This document shows, piece after piece, positions 1 through 6,981 of a stretch of 13,171 nucleotides of DNA. Source of the DNA: SG8-41 sp044867805 (lineage in GTDB: Bacteria; Pseudomonadota; Gammaproteobacteria; Burkholderiales; SG8-41). The stretch covers positions 1 to 13,171 of the forward strand of contig JBIOVQ010000318.1 of NCBI GenBank assembly GCA_044867805.1, read 5' to 3'. Positions within the stretch are counted from its first letter, which is position 1; every line of letters starts with the position of its first letter. The position numbers and the translations under genes were made by a program. The notes under the pieces were generated by a model, which was given only the letters and a program-made list of their open reading frames with translations, was not told the origin of the DNA and did not search any database.

Positions 1-57
1 ACCCCGCCCGCCGGGACCCCCAACGGCGGCAAGCCCAAGCTGCAAATTATTAAGTGA
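1..57 (+). CDS. C-terminal end of an unidentified protein (5' truncated)
   Basis: Frame 1 is open from the window edge to a TGA at 55-57 and encodes 18 residues ending in KPKLQIIK. Nearly all its codons end in G or C, as in the confirmed genes here, whereas the competing frame that stops at TAA 51-53 uses many A- or T-ending codons. A second stop in another frame follows at 59-61. The Pro/Gly-rich stretch before a basic-hydrophobic end looks like a protein tail, but it is too short to identify. A repeat palindrome starts about 20 bases downstream, as it does after other genes in this window. Confidence 0.5.
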   Translation, partial: TPPAGTPNGGKPKLQIIK

Positions 58-77
58 CTAGAACTGGTCTCAAGAAT

Positions 78-177
78 AGCCACAGAATCACACGGAATTA
101 CACGGACGAGAACCTAACCTGTTGACGGCCCGTAATTGTTTGGGAATCTCCGTGTGGTTCCGTGTGTTTCTTTGGCT
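78..177. repeat. Inverted pair of tandem-word arms (CACACGGAA word)
   Basis: The left arm at 78-106 and right arm at 149-177 are inverted copies, with 25 of 29 positions complementary and a 42-base loop between. Each arm repeats a word of about 9 bases (CACACGGAA / ACACGGA). It lies between the partial upstream gene and the amidohydrolase. The rest of the 58-309 spacer shows no clear gene. TTGACT at 187-192 could be a -35 box but has no well-spaced -10. Confidence 0.85.
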
Positions 178-309
178 GAAGTGGTTTTGACTTTACAGGC
201 CGCAACCCCCGGTAGAGAATAGTCGCTGGCTTTCCCGACAGAATTCAAAACACGGCGTAGCCTCGCGCCGGGAACGCGTAAGCTCAGCGCATCGTCAACG
301 GAGGACCTC

Positions 310-1824
310 ATGCTTACCCCAGAAGAACTGGCGCAGTGTCTGCCCGCGGAGGAGCACGCGTTCCGCTCCCCGATCCCCACGCAATGCGTCTCGAGCGACG
401 AGTACATGCCGTGTCCGAAGACCGAGAAGCAGCGGGAGTTCGAGGCGCGCGTCAAGGAATATGGGACCGAGCTCGCGCGCAAGCAGAGCCTGAGCCGGCG
501 CAAATTCTTCCAGTCCGCGGCCGGGATGGCGGCGGCGTTCGTGGCCATGAACGAAACCTACGGCCCGCTCTACGTGGTGTCCCGCGCCGAAGCCCAGACG
601 CCGGACATGGCGAACGAGCGCGCGAAGGCCCTCAAGGGCCAGTTCATCATGGACATGCACACCCACTTCCTGCGCGAAGGCACGCCGGTCAAGGTGTTCA
701 TCGGCCAGCGCGCGACGGTGGGCAAGCTCGGCTGGAACCCGGGCACCAAGGAGAAGGAGCAGACGATCGAGGACCTCATGTTCCCGAATTACTTCAAGGA
801 GGTCTACCTCGACAGCGACACCAAGGTCGCCTGCATCAGCGGCTCGTACTCGGTCGACGAGAAGTTCTCGTTCCTGACCAACGACATGAAGTACGCCGCG
901 CGCGAGAAGGTCAACAAGGAAGCGGGCACCAAGCGCATGTTCTCGCACGCGATCGTCACGCCGGGCCGGGACGGCTGGCTGGACAAGATCGAGGAAGAGG
1001 AGGCCAGGCTCAAGCCCGACTCCTGGAAGGGCTACACCATCGGCGACAACACCAACAAGCACCTTTCGAAGTGGCCGTGGCGGCTGGACGACGAGAAGGT
1101 GACGTACAAGTTCTATGAGAAGCTGGTCAAGTGGAGCAAGAACAGCCCGACCAAGGTCAACGTGTGCATCCACAAGGGGTTGTTCCCGCCCGAGGTCGAG
1201 AAGAAATTCCCGCATCTCCTCGCGTACTCGGACGTGCGCGATGTCGGCAAGGCGGCCAAGGACTGGCCGCAGCTGAATTTCATCATCTACCACTCCGGCT
1301 GGCGCTGGACCGGGCCCAATGCGCCCAGGGACGCGTGGGCGCACTTCGAGAAGACCGGGCGCATCGAGTGGGTGACCGATCTCGCCGAGGTCCCGGAGAA
1401 ATACGGCGTGAAAAACGTCTACGGCGATCTCGGCCAGCTCTTCGCCTGGACCACGACCGCCAATCCGCGGCTGGGCGCGGCCGTGATGGGCACGCTGGTG
1501 AAGGGCCTCGGCGCCAATAATGTCGTGTGGGGGACCGACGCGGTGTGGACCGGCTCGCCGCAGTGGCAGATCGAAGCGCTGCGCCGCCTGGAGATCCCGG
1601 AGGACATGCAGAAGAAATACGGCTACCAGCCGCTCGGTCCCGCGACCGGGCCGGTGAAGACAGCCATACTGGGCGGCAACAACGCGCGCCTCTACCGCGT
1701 GACGCCGAGACAGCAGGCCGAAGTGCTCACAGACCGCATCGCGCAGACCAAGGACATCTACGAAAAGCACGGCGCGGACCGCAGCAACCTCGCCTACGGC
1801 TACATCGCCAAGCCGACCGCCTGA
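310..1824 (+). CDS. Tat-exported amidohydrolase family (Amidohydro_2-type) protein
   Basis: This is a 504-residue metal-dependent hydrolase with a TIM-barrel fold, probably periplasmic. GGAGG at 300-304 sits five bases before the ATG and fixes the start. A twin-arginine motif, SRRKFF, has its arginines at 63-64. It is followed by a hydrophobic stretch and a likely cleavage after an AEA near residue 95. The roughly 60-residue region before the twin arginines is unusually long and holds no transmembrane helix. Likely metal ligands are H117 and H119 (HTH), H288 (CIHKG), H328 (YHSGW) and D410 (GTD), in the usual order for the family. The substrate cannot be told; decarboxylase- and lactonase-like members share this fold. 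It is monocistronic as seen, with its own terminator. The family is confident and the specific activity is unknown. Confidence 0.88.
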   Translation: MLTPEELAQCLPAEEHAFRSPIPTQCVSSDEYMPCPKTEKQREFEARVKEYGTELARKQSLSRRKFFQSAAGMAAAFVAMNETYGPLYVVSRAEAQTPDMANERAKALKGQFIMDMHTHFLREGTPVKVFIGQRATVGKLGWNPGTKEKEQTIEDLMFPNYFKEVYLDSDTKVACISGSYSVDEKFSFLTNDMKYAAREKVNKEAGTKRMFSHAIVTPGRDGWLDKIEEEEARLKPDSWKGYTIGDNTNKHLSKWPWRLDDEKVTYKFYEKLVKWSKNSPTKVNVCIHKGLFPPEVEKKFPHLLAYSDVRDVGKAAKDWPQLNFIIYHSGWRWTGPNAPRDAWAHFEKTGRIEWVTDLAEVPEKYGVKNVYGDLGQLFAWTTTANPRLGAAVMGTLVKGLGANNVVWGTDAVWTGSPQWQIEALRRLEIPEDMQKKYGYQPLGPATGPVKTAILGGNNARLYRVTPRQQAEVLTDRIAQTKDIYEKHGADRSNLAYGYIAKPTA

Positions 1825-1844
1825 GCGCGGTCGGTGCGACGAAG

Positions 1845-1877
1845 ACGGCGCCACGGGCGTGGCGCCGTTGTTTTTTT
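1845..1877 (+). terminator. Intrinsic terminator of the amidohydrolase gene
   Basis: A perfect 10-bp stem, ACGGCGCCAC with GTGGCGCCGT, around a GGGC loop is followed within two bases by seven T residues (1871-1877). It starts 20 bases after the amidohydrolase stop codon. This is a textbook Rho-independent terminator for plus-strand transcription. Confidence 0.95.
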
Positions 1878-1890
1878 CCGACCGCGAGAT

Positions 1891-1969
1891 TCGTGATTAG
1901 TGATTAGTGAATCGTGAGTCATGAATCGAGCGTATCGGAAAGCCTCGAATCACCAATCACCAATCACGA
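1891..1969. repeat. Inverted pair of tandem-word arms (GTGATTA word)
   Basis: The left arm at 1891-1914 and right arm at 1946-1969 are complementary at 21 of 24 positions, with a 31-base loop. The word GTGATTA (GTGATTG in the other arm) is repeated in each arm. The pair lies between two convergent genes, downstream of a separate intrinsic terminator, and its right end is 11 bases from the stop codon of the minus-strand dehydrogenase. It could fold as a terminator or mRNA end for that gene. Confidence 0.88.
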
Positions 1970-1980
1970 TTCACGCTTTT

Positions 1981-2874
1981 CTAGGCACGCCGGCGGCGTA
2001 TCTCCCGTATCACCGCGCTGTTGTCGAGCCCGCCTTCGCCCGCGGCAATGCAGCCCTCCATCAGCCCCGCGTAGATTTCTCCCAGCGGCAGGCGCTGCCG
2101 GAGGCGCCGCGCCTGCTCGAGCATGAGCGAGAAATCCTTGAGCGACTGGGTGATGTAGCCCTGCGGCGAGAAGGTCCCGGAGATCATTTTCCCGCCCTTG
2201 ATGTCCATGACCTGTGAGTAGGCGGCCGACTCCCTGGCTGTCTCCAGGAACTGGTCCAGTGCGAGCCCCATGCGCTCGGCAAGCACCAGGCCCTCGGCGA
2301 GCGCCGCGCGGTTGATGCCGAGGATGAGATTGATGGCGAGCTTGGTGCGCCCGCCATTGCCGGCGGCGCCGACGTGACGCCAGCGGGGTGCGATCGCCGC
2401 GATCACGTCGCGCACTGTTTCCACCACGGACAGATCGCCGCCGACGAGGCCCAGCGCGTCCCCGCGCGCCGTCTGCTCGCTCGTGCCGGAAACCGGTGCC
2501 TCGACGAAGCGCACGCGGGCCGCGGGCATGCGGGCGGCGAGGGCCGCGATGCGGTCGGGATCGCAGGTGCTGACGCAGACGGCCACGAGCGGCGGCGCAC
2601 CCGAAGGCCGCGAGGCCGCGAGCCCGTGCGAACCCTCGAGCACCTGCTCAACCTGGTCCGTGTCGAACACCGCGAGCACGACCCGGTCGCAATCACGCGC
2701 GATCTCCTCCGCTGTGGATGCCGCCCGGGCGCCCAACGCGGCGAACGGCTTAAGCTTTGCCGGGTCGACGTCGTAACCGATCACCTCGAATTTGGCCGCG
2801 AGCAGCCGCCTCGCGCATGCCGTCCCCATCAGTCCGGTGCCGATTACGCCGACCGGCCGGCGATCGTTTCCCAT
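1981..2874 (-). CDS. NAD(P)-dependent oxidoreductase of the 3-hydroxyisobutyrate dehydrogenase family
   Basis: This 297-residue beta-hydroxyacid dehydrogenase is of normal family length. The N-terminal Rossmann fold carries GTGLMG (G12, G14, G17), and D35 ends the second strand, which in this fold usually favours NAD over NADP (inference). The substrate-binding motif APVSG is at 126-130. The catalytic lysine is K178 within GNGGRTK, with N182 following. A helical C-terminal domain completes the protein. The family includes 3-hydroxyisobutyrate, tartronate semialdehyde and succinic semialdehyde reductases, and the sequence alone does not choose among them. On its own strand the ATG is preceded by AAGGGGG about four bases away. 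It is transcribed alone, convergent with the amidohydrolase. Confidence 0.88.
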   Translation of the reverse strand: MGNDRRPVGVIGTGLMGTACARRLLAAKFEVIGYDVDPAKLKPFAALGARAASTAEEIARDCDRVVLAVFDTDQVEQVLEGSHGLAASRPSGAPPLVAVCVSTCDPDRIAALAARMPAARVRFVEAPVSGTSEQTARGDALGLVGGDLSVVETVRDVIAAIAPRWRHVGAAGNGGRTKLAINLILGINRAALAEGLVLAERMGLALDQFLETARESAAYSQVMDIKGGKMISGTFSPQGYITQSLKDFSLMLEQARRLRQRLPLGEIYAGLMEGCIAAGEGGLDNSAVIREIRRRRA

Positions 2875-2906
2875 ACAACCCCCTTCGATTCTGCAAGCCC
2901 CGGCGG

Positions 2907-2912
2907 ATTATA
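2907..2912 (-). promoter_or_regulatory. Candidate -10 box for the HIBADH-like gene
   Basis: Reading the minus strand, a perfect TATAAT lies about 33 bases upstream of the dehydrogenase ATG, which would give a leader of about 25 bases. No good -35 hexamer is visible at 16-18 bases spacing; that position falls at the edge of the repeat arm starting at 2931. Confidence 0.4.
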
Positions 2913-2930
2913 GGTGGACCGGGTCTGGCC

Positions 2931-3017
2931 TCGGGAGAGCGGGAGGGGCGTGAGGGCGGGAGAGCGATAAGCGCCGGGGTTTCCCTCTCCCGATCTCCCG
3001 ATTTCCCGCCCTTCCGA
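2931..3017. repeat. Imperfect inverted pair of tandem-word arms (CGGGAGA word)
   Basis: The left arm at 2931-2964 is built from purine-rich words such as CGGGAGAG and GGGAGGGG. The right arm at 2985-3017 is built from the complement, with CTCCCGAT repeated. Alignment of the arms needs one or two gaps, so this is the least regular pair in the window. It fills the spacer between the divergently transcribed dehydrogenase and tRNA genes, reaching to about 10 bases before the tRNA -10 box. Confidence 0.7.
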
Positions 3018-3027
3018 TCTCACGGGC

Positions 3028-3033
3028 TATAAT
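3028..3033 (+). promoter_or_regulatory. Candidate -10 box of tRNA-Thr
   Basis: TATAAT ends 10 bases before the mature tRNA 5' end, an ordinary spacing for a short 5' leader. A -35 match at 16-18 bases is not evident; the position falls in the repeat arm. Confidence 0.5.
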
Positions 3034-3043
3034 TGCGCCCCAT

Positions 3044-3118
3044 GCCGACATAGCTCAGTGGTAGAGCAACCGCCTTGTAAGCGGTAGGTCGTCTGTTCGA
3101 GTCAGACTGTCGGCACCA
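3044..3118 (+). tRNA. tRNA-Thr (anticodon TGT)
   Basis: A full cloverleaf can be drawn. The acceptor GCCGACA pairs perfectly with TGTCGGC. The D-arm is GCTC/GAGC. The anticodon arm is ACCGC/GCGGT with loop CTTGTAA, giving anticodon TGT. The T-arm is GTCTG/CAGAC with loop TTCGAGT. The discriminator is A and the 3' CCA is encoded at 3116-3118. It reads threonine ACN codons, mainly ACA. No integrase or attachment-site duplication is seen beside it. Confidence 0.97.
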
Positions 3119-3270
3119 AAGCGGGCCGGGTCCGCGGCAGGGAACCTTTGCGGAATTTCCGGTCAAAACAGGCGCGAACGCCCGCGGCCCTTGAAATCAG
3201 GCCCGCGGCGCAGATGTGGGAGCCAGAAAAAGAAGGCGGCGGCGTAGGCCGGTATCCGCCGGAGGACGGG

Positions 3271-4002
3271 ATGATCAAAGTCGAAAACCTGGTTAAGAGC
3301 TTCGGTCCGAAGCTCGCCGTGAACGACGTTTCGTTTTCCGTCGAGCGCGGCGAGGTGCTGGGCTTCCTCGGCCCGAACGGCGCCGGCAAGTCGACCACCA
3401 TGCGCATGCTGACGGGGTTCATCCCGCCGACGTCCGGCAAGGTCACCGTCGGCGGCCACGACGTCGTCGAGGACCCGCTGCCGGCGAAGCGGCTGATCGG
3501 TTACCTGCCCGAGAACGCGCCGGGCTACGCCGACATGACCGTGCACGGCTTCCTCAATTTTGCCGCCGAGCTGCGCGGGCTGGAGGGCGGCGCCCGCAAG
3601 CAGGCGGTGAGCCGCGCGGTCGAGCTGTGCTTCCTCGAGAACGTGCTCTACCAGACCATCGACACGCTCTCCAAGGGCTACAAGCACCGCACCTGCCTCG
3701 CCCAGGCCCTGATCCACGATCCCGCCATCCTCATCATGGACGAGCCGACCGACGGGCTCGATCCCAACCAGAAGTACGAGGTGCGCAACCTCATCAAGCG
3801 CATGGGCGAGAACAAGGCGATCATCTTCTCGACCCACATCCTGGAAGAGGTGGAAGCGGCGTGCTCGCGGGTCATCATCATCGACCGCGGCCGGATCGTC
3901 GCCAACGGCACGCCTCAGGAGCTGAAGGCGCGCTCGCCGGAGGGGCGGCTCGACGACGTGTTCCGCGCGATCACCCTGCCCGACACCGTCGGGGCCCGCT
4001 GA
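3271..4002 (+). CDS. ABC transporter ATP-binding protein, GldA-like
   Basis: This 243-residue nucleotide-binding subunit energises the adjacent permease. Walker A GPNGAGKS is at 34-41, the signature appears as LSKGY at 133-137, Walker B ILIMDE at 153-158, a D-loop LDP at 163-165 and the switch histidine is H189. The Q-loop position reads YLPEN, with glutamate in place of glutamine, which is common in GldA/NosF-type subunits. The start is fixed by GGAGG at 3261-3265 five bases before the ATG and by the typical beginning MIKVENLVKSFG. A longer in-frame extension from a TTG at 3148 lacks both. It heads the operon with permease, GldG-like and DUF4340 genes, but a 222-base spacer with nested repeats separates it from the permease. 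Confidence 0.92.
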   Translation: MIKVENLVKSFGPKLAVNDVSFSVERGEVLGFLGPNGAGKSTTMRMLTGFIPPTSGKVTVGGHDVVEDPLPAKRLIGYLPENAPGYADMTVHGFLNFAAELRGLEGGARKQAVSRAVELCFLENVLYQTIDTLSKGYKHRTCLAQALIHDPAILIMDEPTDGLDPNQKYEVRNLIKRMGENKAIIFSTHILEEVEAACSRVIIIDRGRIVANGTPQELKARSPEGRLDDVFRAITLPDTVGAR

Positions 4003-4015
4003 AAACCTCAATGAA

Positions 4016-4215
4016 ACCGCAGATACACGCAGATAAACACAGATGAAGCAGAACCCCAGAAGCTTGACGCAAAGGCGCAAAGTCGCAAAGGAAATCGAAA
4101 TCCCGACAAGAGGGCGCTCTTCACAATGTATCGTTCATGCTCTTCTTTGCGTCTTCGCGTCTTTGCGTCGAGAATTTTCGTTTTGTATCGGCGTGCATCC
4201 GCGTTTATCTGCGGT
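4016..4215. repeat. Nested double palindrome of two tandem words
   Basis: The outer arms, 4016-4042 and 4189-4215, carry the word ACGCAGATAA and match in inverse orientation at about 20 of 27 positions. Inside them, arms 4066-4091 and 4144-4169 carry a different word, GACGCAAAG, repeated about three times, and match at 22 of 26 positions. The innermost loop is 52 bases. The structure fills the spacer between ABC ATPase and permease genes and ends nine bases before the permease ATG, so it should be present in the operon mRNA. Confidence 0.88.
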
Positions 4216-4224
4216 TAATTGAAC

Positions 4225-4968
4225 ATGAATGCCTGGGCCAACATCAAGGCGATCGTGAAGCGCGAGCTGGGCGGCTACTTCACCTCTCCCATCGCCTACG
4301 TGTTCCTGGTGATCTTCCTCCTGCTCACCGGCTTCTTCACCTTCACCGTCGGCAGCTTCTTCGAGCGCGGCGAGGCGTCGCTGGTGTCGTTCTTCACCTG
4401 GCATCCCTGGCTCTACCTGTTCCTGGTCCCCGCCGTCGGCATGCGGCTGTGGTCGGAGGAGCGCCGGCTCGGCACGATCGAGCTGCTGCTCACGATGCCG
4501 GTGACCACCTGGCAGGCGATCGTCGGCAAGTTCCTCGCCTCGTGGCTGTTCCTGGCGCTGGCGCTGGTGCTCACCTTCCCGGTGGCGGTGACGGTAAACT
4601 GGCTGGGGGATCCCGATAACGGGGTGATCTTCGCGGGCTACGTCGGCAGCCTGTTCCTCGCCGGCTCCTACCTGGCGGTGAGCTGCATGACCTCGGCCAT
4701 GACGCGCAACCAGGTGATCAGCTTCATCGTGTCGGTGCTGATCTGCCTGTTCCTGATACTGGCGGGCTACACGCCCGTCACCGACCTGCTGGCGCGCGTC
4801 GCGAATCCGCGGGTGGTCGAGGTGGTCGCCGCGTTCTCGGTCATGACCCACTTCGAGGGCTTCCAGCGCGGCGTGCTCGATACGCGCGATATCGTGTTCT
4901 TCCTCTCGGTGATGGGCTTCGCCCTGTTCACCACCGGCGTCATCATCCGCAATCACAGGGCGGGATGA
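4225..4968 (+). CDS. ABC-2 type transporter permease, GldF-like
   Basis: This 247-residue inner-membrane permease partners the GldA-like ATPase. About six hydrophobic segments can be seen: near 20-45, 60-80, 105-130, 140-165, 175-195 and 220-240. The conserved GldF/NosY-type sequence RLWSEERRLGTIELLLTMP in the first cytoplasmic stretch probably contacts the ATPase. A TTG two codons earlier (4219) is possible, but the ATG fits better; neither has a recognisable Shine-Dalgarno site, because the repeat arm occupies the leader. The stop codon is one base before the next ATG, which indicates translational coupling with the GldG-like gene. Confidence 0.9.
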   Translation: MNAWANIKAIVKRELGGYFTSPIAYVFLVIFLLLTGFFTFTVGSFFERGEASLVSFFTWHPWLYLFLVPAVGMRLWSEERRLGTIELLLTMPVTTWQAIVGKFLASWLFLALALVLTFPVAVTVNWLGDPDNGVIFAGYVGSLFLAGSYLAVSCMTSAMTRNQVISFIVSVLICLFLILAGYTPVTDLLARVANPRVVEVVAAFSVMTHFEGFQRGVLDTRDIVFFLSVMGFALFTTGVIIRNHRAG

Positions 4969-4969
4969 G

Positions 4970-6868
4970 ATGAAGAGCAAGCCACTCGAAACCCTGCTCT
5001 ACTCGACCGGTGGCGTGGCCGCGCTGCTTGCGGTTCTGATTGCGTTCAATTTCATCGTAAGCGCGTTCAACCTGCGCGCCGACCTGACGGAAGGGGACGT
5101 ATACACGCTCTCCGGCGGCACGCGCTCGATCCTCGGCAAGCTCGAGGCGCCGGTGAAGCTGCGCCTCTATTACACCCAGGGCGGCGAAGCAGTGCCGGTG
5201 GGCCTCAAGACCTTCGCCAAGCGGGTGGAGGACCTGCTCAACGAGTACAAGGCGGCGGGGCGCGGCAAGGTGGTGGTGGAAAAATTCAACCCCGAGCCCG
5301 ACTCGGACGCGGAGGACTCGGCCCAGCTCGACGGCATCGAGGGGCAGCTCACCAACACCGGCGAGAAGTTCTACCTCGGGCTCTCCATCTCCTTCCTCGA
5401 CCAGAAGGCGGCGATCCCGGTGCTCACCCCCGACCGCGAGCGGCTGCTCGAGTACGACATTACGCGCGGCATCGCCCAGGTCGGCGAGGCGAAGAAGCCT
5501 GTGGTGGGCGTGATGAGCGCACTGCCCGTGATGGGGCGCTCGCTCGACCCGATCCGCAAGCAGCAGCCGACCGAGGCCTGGGTGCTGATCCAGGAGATGA
5601 AGCGCATCTTCGACGTGAAGGAGGTCAGGCTCGACGCCGCCCGCATCGACGACGATATCAAGGTGCTGCTGGTGATCCACCCGCGCAATCTGCCGGAGGA
5701 AACCGAGTACGCGATAGACCAGTACGTGCTGCGCGGCGGCAAGCTGATCGCCTTCGTCGATCCCTACGCCTACTTCGACCAGCAGCCCGACCTGCAGAAC
5801 CCGTTCGGCGGCAACCAGGCTGGCTCCTCCACCTTCTACAACCTGTTCAAGGCCTGGGGCATAGATGTGGACATGGGCAAGGTCATCGCGGACCTCACCT
5901 ATGCAAGCGGATCGGGTCCGCGGCTGCTGCCCACGCTGCTCAACCTCACCAACCAGGCGCTCAACATGGACGACGTGGTGACGAGCCAGGTCGGCACCCT
6001 GCTGATACCTTTCGGCGGCGCCTTCAAGGGCAAGCCCGCCGACGGCCTCACCCAGACGGTGCTCGCGCACACCTCCAAGAACGCGATGCCGGTGGACCTC
6101 ATCATTGCCACGCTCTCCGGCGAGCCGTCCACGCGCGGCTTCCAGCCCACCAACGAGCAGATGCCGCTCGCGATCCGGCTCACCGGCAAGTTCCACACGG
6201 CGTTTCCCGAGGGCAAGCCCAAGCCCTTCGCGCCGCCCGCGCGGGCCGACAGGAAGAAGGGCGCCGAAGCGAAGAAGGATGAAGCAAAGCCGGAGCCGCA
6301 GCTCAAGCAGTCCACCGCGGAGAACTCGATGGTGCTGGTCGCGGATGTGGACCTGCTTTCCGACGGCGCGGCGGTCGAGATCCAGGAGGTGTTCGGCCAG
6401 CGCGTCGCCGTCCCGCGCAACGGCAATCTCGCGCTCGCGCTCGGGCTGGTCGAGCACTTCTCCGGCGACAGCGCGCTGATCGGCCTGCGCAGCCGCGCCA
6501 CCTTCAGCAAGCCGCTCACGCTGATTCGCGAGATGGAGGCCCAGGCGCAGCAGCAATACCTGGGCAAGATCAAGGAGCTCGAAGACAACCTGAACCAGAC
6601 CCAGGAAAACCTGCAGAAGCTGCAGAAAACCAAGGGCGGCGCGGCGAGCACCATACTCACCGCCGAGCAGCAGGCCGAGCTCGACAATTTCCGCAAGCGC
6701 GCGGCAGAGACACGCCGCGACCTGAAGGAGCTCCGCAAGAACCTGCGCGTCGAGACCGACACGCTCGAGTTCTGGACCAAGGTCGTGAACATCGGGCTTG
6801 TGCCTCTGCTCGTGGCGCTGACCGGCGTAGTGCTGGCGCTCCGCCGCCGGAGAGCAGTCGCGGCATGA
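4970..6868 (+). CDS. GldG-like ABC transporter auxiliary protein
   Basis: This 632-residue protein has an N-terminal membrane helix (about residues 8-32), a large soluble GldG/ABC_transp_aux domain and a C-terminal helix (about 605-628) followed by a basic tail RRRRAVAA. That topology places the bulk in the periplasm. A Lys/Ala/Pro-rich linker lies around 415-450. A coiled coil, rich in Q, E, K and L, spans about 520-600 just before the last helix. The ATG is one base after the permease stop, so the two are coupled. Homologues occur with GldA/GldF in gliding Bacteroidetes and in many non-gliding Proteobacteria, where the exported substrate is unknown. Its stop overlaps a further ATG as ATGA at 6865-6868. 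Confidence 0.9.
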   Translation: MKSKPLETLLYSTGGVAALLAVLIAFNFIVSAFNLRADLTEGDVYTLSGGTRSILGKLEAPVKLRLYYTQGGEAVPVGLKTFAKRVEDLLNEYKAAGRGKVVVEKFNPEPDSDAEDSAQLDGIEGQLTNTGEKFYLGLSISFLDQKAAIPVLTPDRERLLEYDITRGIAQVGEAKKPVVGVMSALPVMGRSLDPIRKQQPTEAWVLIQEMKRIFDVKEVRLDAARIDDDIKVLLVIHPRNLPEETEYAIDQYVLRGGKLIAFVDPYAYFDQQPDLQNPFGGNQAGSSTFYNLFKAWGIDVDMGKVIADLTYASGSGPRLLPTLLNLTNQALNMDDVVTSQVGTLLIPFGGAFKGKPADGLTQTVLAHTSKNAMPVDLIIATLSGEPSTRGFQPTNEQMPLAIRLTGKFHTAFPEGKPKPFAPPARADRKKGAEAKKDEAKPEPQLKQSTAENSMVLVADVDLLSDGAAVEIQEVFGQRVAVPRNGNLALALGLVEHFSGDSALIGLRSRATFSKPLTLIREMEAQAQQQYLGKIKELEDNLNQTQENLQKLQKTKGGAASTILTAEQQAELDNFRKRAAETRRDLKELRKNLRVETDTLEFWTKVVNIGLVPLLVALTGVVLALRRRRAVAA

Positions 6869-6981
6869 GCCGCGGAGCAGGGGCCCCACAGGTGTTGGTG
6901 GGGATGCGACCGGCGAAGGACGCAGGCCACCGACATGAGGACCTATCTACCGTGATGAAATCGGCGGAGGCGGTGGCATGA
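6865..6981 (+). CDS. Possible 38-residue ORF bridging GldG-like and DUF4340 genes
   Basis: An ATG overlapping the upstream stop (ATGA, 6865-6868) opens a frame of 38 codons whose TGA overlaps the next start (ATGA, 6978-6981). It thus fills the whole gap with coupling-type overlaps at both ends. The product begins MSRGAGAPQVLVG and has no membrane segment or recognisable domain. Third-position GC is about 70%, lower than in the flanking genes, so it may be a linker or gene remnant rather than a selected protein. A hairpin, CCCCAC with GTGGGG, lies at 6884-6903. It could also simply be a spacer that keeps ribosomes moving between the two genes. Confidence 0.35.
   Translation: MSRGAGAPQVLVGMRPAKDAGHRHEDLSTVMKSAEAVA

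Noticed and set aside
122..150. TTGACG as a -35 box upstream of the amidohydrolase
   Set aside because: No -10-like hexamer lies 16-18 bases downstream, and the position falls in the loop and arm of the repeat.
295..1854. Long minus-strand open frame opposite the amidohydrolase gene
   Set aside because: It is the antisense of a high-GC gene with strong codon bias, rich in Arg/Ala/Leu/His, and has no recognisable domain.
3148..3270. N-terminal extension of the ABC ATPase from a TTG codon
   Set aside because: It lacks a Shine-Dalgarno site, lies outside the conserved domain, and a GGAGG-supported ATG at 3271 gives the normal protein start.
3119..3270. tRNA-associated integration site
   Set aside because: No integrase, no repeated tRNA 3' end and no change in composition are visible downstream of the tRNA-Thr gene.
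3506..3520. Missing Q-loop glutamine in the ABC ATPase (YLPEN)
   Set aside because: Glutamate at this position is usual in GldA/NosF-type ATPases, so it is not evidence of a defective subunit.
4943..6889. 648-codon minus-strand open frame opposite the GldG-like gene
   Set aside because: Same antisense artefact; the plus strand has a recognisable protein with coupled start and membrane anchors.
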